DNA of 64,000 nucleotides, from the NCBI RefSeq assembly GCF_001436695.1, contig NZ_AYZG01000014.1, positions 1-64,000 on the forward strand, given 5' to 3'. This DNA is from Lactobacillus taiwanensis DSM 21401 (lineage in GTDB: Bacteria; Bacillota; Bacilli; Lactobacillales; Lactobacillaceae). The notes beneath the pieces are model-generated. The model was given only the letters and a program-made list of their open reading frames with translations. It was not told the origin of the DNA and searched no databases. Shown in pieces: positions 29,973 to 38,207 of the stretch; within the stretch, counting starts at the first letter, position 1, and each line of letters opens with the position of its first letter. Made by a program: the position numbers and the translations under genes.

Positions 29973-31837
29973 TATTTGTTTTTCAATTTTTTCCAGGCTT
30001 TTTTAGAGCCACGATTTAAATCTCTGTTTAATTTATATTCTTGCCAATCCTGAACAAATAATAAATTGAGATTATAACCTGTAGGATAAAGTTCCTCAGC
30101 TTTCCGAACTAATTTTGCTCCTTTTAAGGGTACAGTTTCAAAAGTCTTATTAACGAAAATCACAATCTGATTAGCTATATCAGAGTTCTCGTAGAAGAGG
30201 ACTTCTTGATGATATTTTGGCACTTTGATTCGATCACCTTTTTTAAAAGAAGGTAGAGACTTAATTTTTTTCTGTTTATTTTTAAATTTAATACTAGCTT
30301 GTCTTAGAGGAAAGATACCAGTATTTAAGAAATCTTTAGCTTCCGACAATACGTCTTCTGGCATCCCACTTTTCTCTGCAATCCAGAGAGCACGACTAGC
30401 ACCCACTTGATTTAAAAGTAGTTTATATGTGGGATGTAGTGTTTGTAAGTCAAAATCCATTGCTGCTGTAATAAAAGCAGGATTTTTAGTTGAATAATCT
30501 TTTATGGCACTATAGTGGGTAGTTGCTAAGATTAGGCAACCTTTCAGTTGTAGTGTTTGTAAAAGAGCAATAGCGAGTGCTGCACCTTCATTGGGATCCG
30601 TTCCACTACCTAGTTCATCTAACAAAATCAGACTACTTGGGGTGGCTTTTTGAACAATCTCTGCCATTTTTTTCATTTCAGCAGAAAATGTTGAAAGGGA
30701 GTTATCTAAATCTTGATGATCACCAATTGAAGTATAGATTTCAGTCATAATTGGAATGGAACACGGTGCTGTACTAGGTAAGAAGAGACCAAATTCAGTC
30801 ATTGCAGTGGCTAAGCCAACAGTTTTGAGTGTGACAGTTTTCCCACCTGCATTCGGTCCAGTAATAATTAAGCCATGTTTAGTTGGATCTAACTTAAGAG
30901 ATAAAGGAACGGGGTTACTTAACAAGGGATGCTTCATTCCATTCAATTGAAGCTCATTTTGTTCATTTAAAATTGGTCGTTTGCCACCAATAGCATGCGA
31001 ATATTTTGCGCGTGCTAAGATACAATCTAGATCAACAATAACGTTAAGATTGGCTTCAAAATTAGGTAGTTCATTATAGACTTTAGCTGTTAAATTCCCC
31101 AAAATTTGAGATTCAATTAAGTAAATCTGATTTTCAACTGTAGTTTTTTCTTGGGTAAGGTGAAGGATCTTAGTTGGCTCAATGAAAACAGTTGTCCCAT
31201 TATTAGATTGATCAATAATATTTCCACCAAAAGTATGCTTAAAGCTTGCCCTAACAGGAAGAGTATAGTGATTATCTTTTTGAATAATCTGAAAATCTTG
31301 CAACATTGATTGATACTTTTTTGTCTGTAAGTATTTCTGTAGGGTTTCTTTGATAGTTGTATTTAATTTGCCACTTCTTTGGCGTAGTTTAGTCAGCTCG
31401 TTATCTGCTCGGTCTGAAACCTGTCCGCGCTCAATATCTTGATAAATTAATTCTTCTAATCTATCTAGAATAGTTAACGTACCACAATAGCTGGCCATAA
31501 TTGGAGCATTAATTCTTTGTTTATCAAAAAAGCGTACTAATAAGCGGGTAACTCTAATAAAATCAGCAACTTGTTCTAGTTCGCGGGGATTTAAGATATA
31601 TCCCTTTTTCACTTTATTGATAATTGGGGTAAAGGCATCTGAACTAATAAAAGGAATGTGTAGGCCGTGATCTAAAATCCAGAGCATTTCTTCCGTTTCG
31701 TCTAATAATGCATTTGCCTTAACTAAGCTAGTTGTAAGGGGCTGAGCTAAAATTTTATCCTTAGCTTCTGGTGAAACGGCACAGTGGGCTACAAGTTTAC
31801 GTACACGTGAAAATTCGATTTCGTCAGTATTATTCAA
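29972..31837 (-). CDS. MutS2-like ATPase lacking the Smr domain
   Basis: This 621-residue protein has the MutS2 plan: an N-terminal region homologous to the MutS core (about residues 1-290), then an ABC-type ATPase. Walker A is GPNAGGKTVTLKTVGLA near residue 325 and Walker B is LILLDELGSGTDPNEG near 403, followed by the HYSAIK switch. Standard MutS2 is about 780 residues and carries a C-terminal Smr nuclease domain. This one stops after a short KOW-like basic region ending SKKAWKKLKNK. MutS2 proteins act on collided ribosomes or recombination intermediates. This form is a paralogue or truncated variant. The start is TTG at 31837, with AAGGAG 12 nt upstream, a longer spacing than usual. Confidence 0.82.
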   Translation of the reverse strand: MNNTDEIEFSRVRKLVAHCAVSPEAKDKILAQPLTTSLVKANALLDETEEMLWILDHGLHIPFISSDAFTPIINKVKKGYILNPRELEQVADFIRVTRLLVRFFDKQRINAPIMASYCGTLTILDRLEELIYQDIERGQVSDRADNELTKLRQRSGKLNTTIKETLQKYLQTKKYQSMLQDFQIIQKDNHYTLPVRASFKHTFGGNIIDQSNNGTTVFIEPTKILHLTQEKTTVENQIYLIESQILGNLTAKVYNELPNFEANLNVIVDLDCILARAKYSHAIGGKRPILNEQNELQLNGMKHPLLSNPVPLSLKLDPTKHGLIITGPNAGGKTVTLKTVGLATAMTEFGLFLPSTAPCSIPIMTEIYTSIGDHQDLDNSLSTFSAEMKKMAEIVQKATPSSLILLDELGSGTDPNEGAALAIALLQTLQLKGCLILATTHYSAIKDYSTKNPAFITAAMDFDLQTLHPTYKLLLNQVGASRALWIAEKSGMPEDVLSEAKDFLNTGIFPLRQASIKFKNKQKKIKSLPSFKKGDRIKVPKYHQEVLFYENSDIANQIVIFVNKTFETVPLKGAKLVRKAEELYPTGYNLNLLFVQDWQEYKLNRDLNRGSKKAWKKLKNK

Positions 31838-31882
31838 TTTTTTATTTTTCTCCTTAAGAAAATAGATTTTAAATATGGTTTT

Positions 31883-31911
31883 CTCAAGGGAAGGTATATT
31901 AGTCCCTTGAG
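31883..31911. repeat. inverted repeat in the leader of the MutS2-like gene
   Basis: CTCAAGGGA (31883-31891) and TCCCTTGAG (31903-31911) form a perfect 9-bp inverted repeat with an 11-nt spacer, about 45 nt upstream of the TTG start. There is no T tract, so it could be an operator or an RNA hairpin. The rest of the 31838-32053 gap is AT-rich with nothing else evident apart from the terminator at 32012-32042. Confidence 0.45.
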
Positions 31912-32011
31912 ACTAAAATACAATTAGCATCATATAGCAATATGTCCTTTTCTAAATTATTGATTTCAATGATATAACATTTTTAGAAAAAAATCATTAT
32001 AAATTAGGGTA

Positions 32012-32042
32012 AATAAAAACTCTCAAATTTATATTTGAGAGT
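32012..32042 (-). terminator. terminator of the HesB/IscA-like gene
   Basis: A 10-bp stem ACTCTCAAAT/ATTTGAGAGT with a TATA loop region is followed on the minus strand by TTTTTAT. Confidence 0.85.
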
Positions 32043-32053
32043 AAAACTATTAA

Positions 32054-32452
32054 TTAACAATTTTTTTGACTTATAATACCTTTTTTAGCTTGCTCGGCAA
32101 GAAAGCTTGCCTTAGCAATCTTAACAGCACCAGTTAAGATGCCAGAATCGTTACGAAGGCGTAAGGTAGTATCGTGGATATCTAGAACCAAGTTATCACC
32201 TAAAAAAGCTAAATCATAGTCAGAAGTATAAATTTCAAAATTAGCATTATTTTCAATTTTTACTGAGTAGCGTGGATCGTGTTTCATTGTATCGAGCGAG
32301 ATTAATGAATAATCCATTCCGATATTACATGATCCGCCTTCAATTGAGTAGTCGCCACCACCGCCATCAACAATTAAAAGTATTTCATGTTTGTTATAAC
32401 CACGTTTTTTAAGAAAATCGATTGCATCTTGGCTAATTGTCATTTTTACCAT
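32054..32452 (-). CDS. HesB/IscA-like (Fe-S biosynthesis domain) protein
   Basis: This 132-residue protein starts MVKMTISQDAIDFLKKRG and has a glycine-rich stretch LIVDGGGGDYSIEGGSC. It resembles the HesB/YadR/YfhF (FeS_biosyn) proteins of lactobacilli. The three-Cys pattern of canonical A-type carriers is not evident: Cys occurs once in the core and once at the very end (SQKNC). A role as an Fe-S carrier is therefore unproven. The ATG at 32452 is preceded by AGGAGAGGG. It is monocistronic. Confidence 0.6.
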   Translation of the reverse strand: MVKMTISQDAIDFLKKRGYNKHEILLIVDGGGGDYSIEGGSCNIGMDYSLISLDTMKHDPRYSVKIENNANFEIYTSDYDLAFLGDNLVLDIHDTTLRLRNDSGILTGAVKIAKASFLAEQAKKGIISQKNC

Positions 32453-32505
32453 AGTACCCTCTCCTAACTCTTTCTATTTTTATTTTAGAAAAAAGTAGAA
32501 CAGAA

Positions 32506-33849
32506 TCAATTATTTTGCTTAAATTTTGGTGAAGTTTCAGGTGCCCAAATTAAGCAGATAATAAAGGCAGTCAAAAGAACAATTGCGCAGATTAGCATTG
32601 ATAAGCTTGCACCACCTTGATTAGTCAAAATAGGCAGTAAAAAGGTTCCTGCCGCAGCACCAAATCTGCTGATAGTAATACAAGTTCCAACTCCGGTTCC
32701 GCGAACCTTAATATCGAATAGTTCAGTTGGGTATGGGTAATCAAGTACTAAACCAGAAGATAAGATAATCGCAAAAATACAAAAGATAGCAAGTTGAATA
32801 TTGGAATTAAGGCTTTTATTAATAGCTAAAAAGCCGATTAGGATACCTGAAAGTAAAAAGTTGCTGATAAGGAATGCGCGTCGACTAATTCTGTTAAAAA
32901 GTAAGATTCCTAAAATGACGCCGATAAACATACCACCATTGTAGATAATCCCAGAAATCTTTTGATCGGTAACATGCATACTTTGTAAAAGAATTGGAAG
33001 GAAAATACTGATACCAAAGAATGCAAAGGCTTGGCAAGCATAAAAGAGACCACCGACTAGAGTACGACGTAAATATTTCCCGGAAAATAATGTTGTCCAT
33101 GAAACTTCTTTGATAGGCTTAGCCTTTTTTAGTTTTTTAGAAATTCCCCATTTGCGACCCATGTGCTTTTTAATAACTTTATTAGCTGTTTTGATCTTAC
33201 CACGACTCGCAAGCCAGCTAGGGGATGCAGGTAAAGGAAAAATAGATCTAAAAATAGCTGCAATAAATGCTGGAATAGCACCAGTTGCTAAAATAATTTG
33301 CCAAGTATGTGAACCAAGGCCCGTAATGAAAGTACCTGCTATATATGAAGCAATAAATCCAATTGTCCAGTAAATAAGCAAATGACTTTGTTTTTTGCTG
33401 TCCTCTCCTTTAGGAAGCCATTCAGTTAAAAGGGCATTTCCAACAGTATAGTCAACGGCAATCATTAATCCAATCAGTACTCTGATGATGAAAAGAAAGA
33501 GAAAATCATTAATTAATAACTGTGTTAAAGATAAGGCGCCTAAAACATACATATTAATCATTAATAGTTTTCGTCTACCAATCTTATCGGATAAACGACC
33601 AATTAAGATACTACCTGCTAATCCAATTAAAGATCCTGCTCCAATTAATCCAGTCCAGAGATCACTAATTTGAATATATTTACTTGCATTAGAAAGAGCA
33701 GTACCAGATATACCTAAAGCAAAACCACAAGCGATTTGACCTAATACTACTGCAATAAATACTCGTAAGTGAATAGACATGAGGGGGGCTTTTTTATAAT
33801 TCTTCTTTTCTTTGACGTCCTTGGTATTGTTTTGATTTTCTTTTAGCAT
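32506..33849 (-). CDS. MFS transporter, sugar-porter family
   Basis: This 447-residue protein has twelve predicted membrane helices. The loop 2-3 signature is GRLSDKIGRRKL near residue 85, a second RISRR appears in loop 8-9, and the end WAPETSPKF is related to the PETKG sugar-porter motif. The central segment LPASPSWLASRG corresponds to the PESPRWL motif. A proton-coupled uptake of a sugar, inositol or organic acid is likely, but the substrate cannot be read from sequence. A one-mismatch Noc-box palindrome lies within the gene at 33075-33088. Confidence 0.83.
   Translation of the reverse strand: MLKENQNNTKDVKEKKNYKKAPLMSIHLRVFIAVVLGQIACGFALGISGTALSNASKYIQISDLWTGLIGAGSLIGLAGSILIGRLSDKIGRRKLLMINMYVLGALSLTQLLINDFLFLFIIRVLIGLMIAVDYTVGNALLTEWLPKGEDSKKQSHLLIYWTIGFIASYIAGTFITGLGSHTWQIILATGAIPAFIAAIFRSIFPLPASPSWLASRGKIKTANKVIKKHMGRKWGISKKLKKAKPIKEVSWTTLFSGKYLRRTLVGGLFYACQAFAFFGISIFLPILLQSMHVTDQKISGIIYNGGMFIGVILGILLFNRISRRAFLISNFLLSGILIGFLAINKSLNSNIQLAIFCIFAIILSSGLVLDYPYPTELFDIKVRGTGVGTCITISRFGAAAGTFLLPILTNQGGASLSMLICAIVLLTAFIICLIWAPETSPKFKQNN
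33075..33088. promoter_or_regulatory. Noc-box-like palindrome (in the MFS gene)
   Basis: ATTTCCCGGAAAAT matches the Noc consensus at 13 of 14 positions within coding sequence. Confidence 0.5.
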
Positions 33850-33969
33850 AACATGAGTTAAATCATCTAGATTAACTCGAAAAAATCCTCCTTAAAAATT
33901 TATAGTATACATTCCACCCTAACAAAGATTTTAAATTGATGCAAAATTAAGTTAATTTTTTATTAGATA

Positions 33970-33998
33970 TTTACAATTATTTAATGGCATGCTAATAT
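33970..33998 (+). promoter_or_regulatory. promoter of the leader ORF and GNAT gene
   Basis: TTTACA (33970-33975), a 17-nt spacer and TAATAT (33993-33998) preceded by TGC. This is one of the best promoter matches in the window. Confidence 0.75.
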
Positions 33999-34027
33999 TA
34001 CTTAAAATTAAGAAGGGTAGTAATAAG

Positions 34028-34066
34028 ATGAGATTGCGTAGAAAAGCTAGCCAATTTGGTCATTAA
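34028..34066 (+). CDS. candidate leader peptide MRLRRKASQFGH
   Basis: A 12-codon ORF starts about 25 nt after the predicted transcript start, with AAGAAGGGTAG upstream. It starts with MRLR, the short arrest sequence known from ErmDL-type macrolide-dependent stalling peptides (the +X+ motif). The stop codon abuts a hairpin (34067-34086), and a GNAT gene follows. The order promoter, short peptide, hairpin, gene is typical of attenuation control. Whether it is translated or stalls is unknown; it could be a chance ORF. Confidence 0.45.
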   Translation: MRLRRKASQFGH

Positions 34067-34095
34067 TCAGGAGCTATTTCTCCTGATATTTTATA
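34067..34095 (+). terminator. hairpin between leader ORF and GNAT gene (possible attenuator)
   Basis: A 7-bp stem TCAGGAG/CTCCTGA with loop CTATTT is followed by TATTTTATAT. The T tract is interrupted, so termination would be partial, as suits an attenuator. Confidence 0.55.
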
Positions 34096-34112
34096 TAGAA
34101 TTTAGGTTAGTT

Positions 34113-34526
34113 ATGTCAGAAGAAGTAATTATTAGAAAATATAAAAATACGGACTATGTCCAATTATGTAAAGTACATGATGAAGCGAGAATGCAGGAAT
34201 TAATTGTAGGTAATGTAGTTGATCTGTATGCTCCACTTGAGGTTGCGATATATAAAGGAGAACTATTTTCAGAAACAATTTATGTAGCTGAGGTTAATAA
34301 TCGGATAGTAGGTTTTGTTGCTTTTAAGGAGAACGAACTGGGCTATATTTATGTACTAAAAGACTTTCAAGGAAAAGGGATTGGTGGTAAATTATTGGAT
34401 ACTGTAATTCCTTATTTAGAACGTCCAGCTTTTTTAGAAGTCTTTCCTTCAAATATCAAAGCAAAAAGGTTATATAAGAGTCGCGGATTTGTAGAAGAGA
34501 CTAAAGAAAAAATGATTTTAGATTAA
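34113..34526 (+). CDS. GNAT-family N-acetyltransferase
   Basis: This 137-residue protein has the GNAT acetyl-CoA-binding signature in LGYIYVLKDFQGKGIGGKLL near residue 80 (Q/RxxGxG/A pattern QGKGIG) and the C-terminal strand AKRLYKSRGFVEE. The substrate cannot be read from sequence; small-molecule or protein acetylation are both possible. The frame is open further upstream, but ATG 34113 gives a normal GNAT start. A weak AGGTTAG site precedes it. It is preceded by a leader ORF and hairpin and followed by a strong terminator. Confidence 0.85.
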   Translation: MSEEVIIRKYKNTDYVQLCKVHDEARMQELIVGNVVDLYAPLEVAIYKGELFSETIYVAEVNNRIVGFVAFKENELGYIYVLKDFQGKGIGGKLLDTVIPYLERPAFLEVFPSNIKAKRLYKSRGFVEETKEKMILD

Positions 34527-34544
34527 ATTTAATAAGAAAAATAG

Positions 34545-34578
34545 AAACGGCCAGTGAACATAATTCACTGGCCGTTTT
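34545..34578. terminator. bidirectional terminator
   Basis: A 14-bp perfect stem AAACGGCCAGTGAA/TTCACTGGCCGTTT with a 5-nt loop has A and T runs outside. It separates the convergent GNAT and PLP-enzyme genes. Confidence 0.93.
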
Positions 34579-34594
34579 GAAGTTATTAATAATA

Positions 34595-35863
34595 TTAATT
34601 CTTTTTATAGAAAGTTTCTTCTACTGCATGAGTGATTGCAATCTTATCATGAGCGTAAGATAAGCCACCTTGAATGTATAGACGATAAGGCGCACGAAGG
34701 GGACCATCGGAAGATAATTCAATGGTAGAACCTTCAGTAAAGCTACCTGAAGCCATAACAACATCATCTTCATAACCATCTTGGTGGTATGGAATAGGAT
34801 CAACGAATGAGTTCATTGGTGAATAGTGTTGAATTGCAGCACAGAATTTAACCATTGGATCCGGTTCACCGAAGGTTACAGTTTGAACGATATCGGTTCT
34901 TGGATCATTCCACTTAGGAGCAACTTTCATTCCCATCTCTTCGCAAAGCGCAGCCGTATATATCATACCTTTTAGGGCTTCGCCAGTAGTGTGAGCTGCC
35001 ATAAAGAATCCTTGGTACATGTCTCTTAAATAGCCCCATGTAGCACCTTCGCCTTTACCAGCGCCAGGTACATTAAGACGAGAACCAGCACCTTCGATAA
35101 GCTCCTTTTTACCAACTAAGAAAGCACCAGCTTTAACAATACCAGCACCGGCATTCTTAAATAAAGATCCTGCCATCATATCAGCACCGTAGAAAGTTGG
35201 CTCTTCTGTCTCAGAAAATTCACCATAGCAGTTATCAACGAAAATCTTTACATCAGGACGCACTTCTTTGATGAATTTAAGCATCTTCTTGATTTTTTCC
35301 ATTGTGAAGCTTGCACGTACGGCGTAACCAAGAGAGCGTTGAATCGTTACGACTTTGATCTTGGGATCTTGCAAGTCTTTTCTAGCCTGGTCATAGTCTA
35401 CTTCGCCATTATCAAGTAAATCGGTATGCTTAAAGTCAATACCCCATTCTTTCATGTTACCTGGTTTGTTACCAGCTAAACCAATAACTTCTTGAATTGT
35501 GTCGTATGGCATACCCGTTAAGTAGTAGAGGGTATCACCAGGACGAAGCATACTGAAAAGTCCAACAGCAATTGCATGAGTTGCTGAAGAAAATTGTGGA
35601 CGTACTAATGCGTCGTCAGTCTTAAAATAATCTGCATACATTGCTTCAAGCTTATCGCGGCCTACATCATCATAGCCGTAACCAGTTGAAGGGACTAAGT
35701 CTTCTTCTCCTACGCGGTGCTTTCTAAACAAGTCTAAAACGCGTTGTTGATTATAAAATACTTGCTCGTCAATTTCTTCTAGACGAGGTTCAATCATTTT
35801 GTCGACTTTATCGACTTTTTCTTTTAATTCGATTGGTAAGTTTTCTTTCCAAGATAAAACCAT
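34595..35863 (-). CDS. methionine gamma-lyase-family PLP enzyme (YnbB/aluminium-resistance type)
   Basis: This 422-residue protein matches the Met_gamma_lyase family once called aluminium-resistance proteins. Features are STGYGYDDVGRDKLE, RPQFSSATHAIA near residue 90, a PLP-type FVDNCYGEF near 210 and a likely Schiff-base Lys in SLFKNAGAGI near 235. The physiological reaction is uncertain; C-S lyase activity is expected from the fold. Its start overlaps the ornithine decarboxylase stop by one base, so the two genes are co-translated. Confidence 0.85.
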   Translation of the reverse strand: MVLSWKENLPIELKEKVDKVDKMIEPRLEEIDEQVFYNQQRVLDLFRKHRVGEEDLVPSTGYGYDDVGRDKLEAMYADYFKTDDALVRPQFSSATHAIAVGLFSMLRPGDTLYYLTGMPYDTIQEVIGLAGNKPGNMKEWGIDFKHTDLLDNGEVDYDQARKDLQDPKIKVVTIQRSLGYAVRASFTMEKIKKMLKFIKEVRPDVKIFVDNCYGEFSETEEPTFYGADMMAGSLFKNAGAGIVKAGAFLVGKKELIEGAGSRLNVPGAGKGEGATWGYLRDMYQGFFMAAHTTGEALKGMIYTAALCEEMGMKVAPKWNDPRTDIVQTVTFGEPDPMVKFCAAIQHYSPMNSFVDPIPYHQDGYEDDVVMASGSFTEGSTIELSSDGPLRAPYRLYIQGGLSYAHDKIAITHAVEETFYKKN

Positions 35864-37965
35864 TAATTTTTCTCCTTTAATACTTCTGCTTGTACTCTTA
35901 TTTTACCATCTGATTTTTGATTCCAATATACTCCTTGAATTTCGGGAACAAAGCCAGGGAAACGTTCAATAGCTTCTACTAAAACTTTAAAGTACTTTTG
36001 ATCAATGTCGCTCCATTTTTCTCCTGGTGCAACAATAAAGACCCCGGGTGGATAAGGAAGCGCACCTTCTGCGGCTATTCTATCCTTAACCTCATCTAGG
36101 TTAACTAACTCGCTTTTATTTTTCATAAAGAGATAGTCAGCATGTTCTGGAGTCATTGGATAATTTTGCATGTCCGGTTTAGCAAATAGTTCTTGTTGTA
36201 ATGTGAAAGTTTTATTTCCCCGGTAATAATTATGCATTTCCTGGCAAAGTTGCTTTAAAGTATAACCTTTGTAGCGATCACCATATACCTTAGCCAATTT
36301 AGGTAATACTTTTTCTAATGGTGCATCTTCATCGTAGTAATGTTCAAATTCTAGAAATGCATTAAGTAATGTATCTAATTCCTCTTTTGTATCGCCGGGG
36401 GTAAGTAAGAAGAGCAGTGAGTATAGATCATCTTTTGCGCGAATAATTCGCTTCTCCATTAAGAATTCAGCTACTACTGGACCTGGAATACCTGTATCTT
36501 CATATTTTGCTTTTTTAACATCAATACCGGGTGTGACTACTGTAATCTTTAGTGGATCAAGCATTGCTTGTCCCGTTGCAATTTTACTAAAGCCATGCCA
36601 AAGATTATTTGGATCAAAATTCCAATATTTTTCATTGGTGGCTAACTCACCAGTACTAATATTTTCGAAGTTATCAATTACTAATGGCCTAAATAATTTG
36701 GACTTTCTAATTAATTCTTTACGCCATTCGATTCCTAATCGTAAAATCTTATCCCACCATTTTTTGTTACCTTCACCACTCGTTAAGTAGGAATTGACTG
36801 TTAGAGAAGCATAAAGAGGGTAAGAATAACTAGAAGTTACAAATTTAAGATAAGCATGGTTAAAGTGTTTATGGTCAACATAACGCTCTTGTCCTTTAAT
36901 ATGAGCATCTTTTTTTAGTATTTGAGAAGCTTGTCCCATACCAGCCTGTTGCTTATGAAGCGATTGAGTTACTAAGATTCCTGGATCTTCTGGTCCAAAT
37001 TCTAAATTAAGAGGAGACAAGTGATTCATAACTGGGACAAATTGTTCAAAGCCGCCCCAAGCACAATCGAATAAAATATAGTCGCAAAGCTTGCCAATCT
37101 TGTTAATCATCCATTTAGCATCATAAAAAAGACCATCATAAGTTTCTGATTGAATAATAGCTAGTCTAAAGGGACGCTTGGCTTTTGCTTTTTCAGGAGC
37201 GATTTTAGCAACTTCAGCACGAATTTTTTCTTCACTTAAAAAATCAGGATCCATCTCGCCGATTAATCCCAGTGCATTTCGGTCAGTTGGAATATAAACT
37301 GGTTTTGCGCCACTCATTACTAGCGCACTGTTATACAGTGATTTATGGTTGTTGCGGTCAAAAAGGACTAAATCGTCTCTTGTGAGGAGTGCACTAGCAC
37401 AAATTGAATTAGCACTAGTTGTACCATTAGTACAAAAATAAACTTTATCGGCGTGGTAAGTTTCAGCAGCCTTTTGTTCAGCAGTTAGCGGTGTCCCTTC
37501 ATGTGTCATCGTATCACCCAGTTCAGGAACAGTGTCGCTCGTATCTGCAAACATTAGATTTTTACCAAAAAAACGGTTAAAGACAACACCGGCAGGATGT
37601 TTTTCATAATATAAACCATTATGATGCCCTGGCGTTGTAAAGCTGAGTGGATGTTCTTCAGCGAAGTTTACTAAATCAGTTAAAAAGCCGGGAACCATTT
37701 CTTTAGTATAATTATTAGCTGCACTAATTATTTTTTCTTTTTCATTGTTAGAAATTGTTTCATGTGAAACTTTAAGAATAGGAATCCCAAGGCCAGATGT
37801 CTTTTGTAAATCTTGAGCAGTTTTAAGACTATCTTGATCAGTATCTGCTACAACGATTGCGGCAAGTTCACTAGCTTGAGGATTATCGTTCAAATTAGTA
37901 GTTTGCCATGAATTAAAACTATTATTTTTAAGTCCATTGCTTAGCGCAATTTTTAGAAAATTCAT
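35863..37965 (-). CDS. ornithine decarboxylase (biodegradative type)
   Basis: This 700-residue protein belongs to the Orn/Lys/Arg decarboxylase class I. It has an N-terminal wing (residues 1-100), the PLP domain with FTTPGHHNG near 112 and CTNGTTSANS near 185, DCAWGGFEQF, and the PLP lysine in QSLHKQQAGMGQAS near 350. The C-terminal domain has LPYPPGVFIVAPGE. It converts ornithine to putrescine and consumes a proton, which aids acid tolerance. Lactobacillus 30a ornithine decarboxylase is slightly longer. It is divergent from an APC permease that could exchange ornithine and putrescine. Lysine specificity is less likely but not excluded. Confidence 0.88.
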   Translation of the reverse strand: MNFLKIALSNGLKNNSFNSWQTTNLNDNPQASELAAIVVADTDQDSLKTAQDLQKTSGLGIPILKVSHETISNNEKEKIISAANNYTKEMVPGFLTDLVNFAEEHPLSFTTPGHHNGLYYEKHPAGVVFNRFFGKNLMFADTSDTVPELGDTMTHEGTPLTAEQKAAETYHADKVYFCTNGTTSANSICASALLTRDDLVLFDRNNHKSLYNSALVMSGAKPVYIPTDRNALGLIGEMDPDFLSEEKIRAEVAKIAPEKAKAKRPFRLAIIQSETYDGLFYDAKWMINKIGKLCDYILFDCAWGGFEQFVPVMNHLSPLNLEFGPEDPGILVTQSLHKQQAGMGQASQILKKDAHIKGQERYVDHKHFNHAYLKFVTSSYSYPLYASLTVNSYLTSGEGNKKWWDKILRLGIEWRKELIRKSKLFRPLVIDNFENISTGELATNEKYWNFDPNNLWHGFSKIATGQAMLDPLKITVVTPGIDVKKAKYEDTGIPGPVVAEFLMEKRIIRAKDDLYSLLFLLTPGDTKEELDTLLNAFLEFEHYYDEDAPLEKVLPKLAKVYGDRYKGYTLKQLCQEMHNYYRGNKTFTLQQELFAKPDMQNYPMTPEHADYLFMKNKSELVNLDEVKDRIAAEGALPYPPGVFIVAPGEKWSDIDQKYFKVLVEAIERFPGFVPEIQGVYWNQKSDGKIRVQAEVLKEKN
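37756..37771. promoter_or_regulatory. parS-like palindrome (in ornithine decarboxylase gene)
   Basis: TGTTTCATGTGAAACT matches the parS consensus at 14 of 16 positions within coding sequence, about 18 kb from oriC. Confidence 0.5.
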
Positions 37966-38207
37966 TTAATCACCTTGTTTTCCTATATATTTTCTAAAAT
38001 AGACTTGCAAATTTTTTATAAATCTTTATAATTTTGTGCGAACGTTTTTGTACGCAGTTTGATTTGCAAGTAGACTACGGCATAAATTATAGCGATTTAT
38101 AGAGGATTTCTACAAGTGGATTTAAATACTTTGATGATAGTTTTAAAACCTCCAAATTTGAGACATTGGATTTAGATAAATATTTTAATTTTGGAGGAAA
38201 TTGAAAA

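Noticed and set aside
34056..34112. Upstream TTG start for the GNAT protein
   Set aside because: The extra 19 residues would cover the leader ORF and hairpin and do not match the normal start of GNAT proteins.
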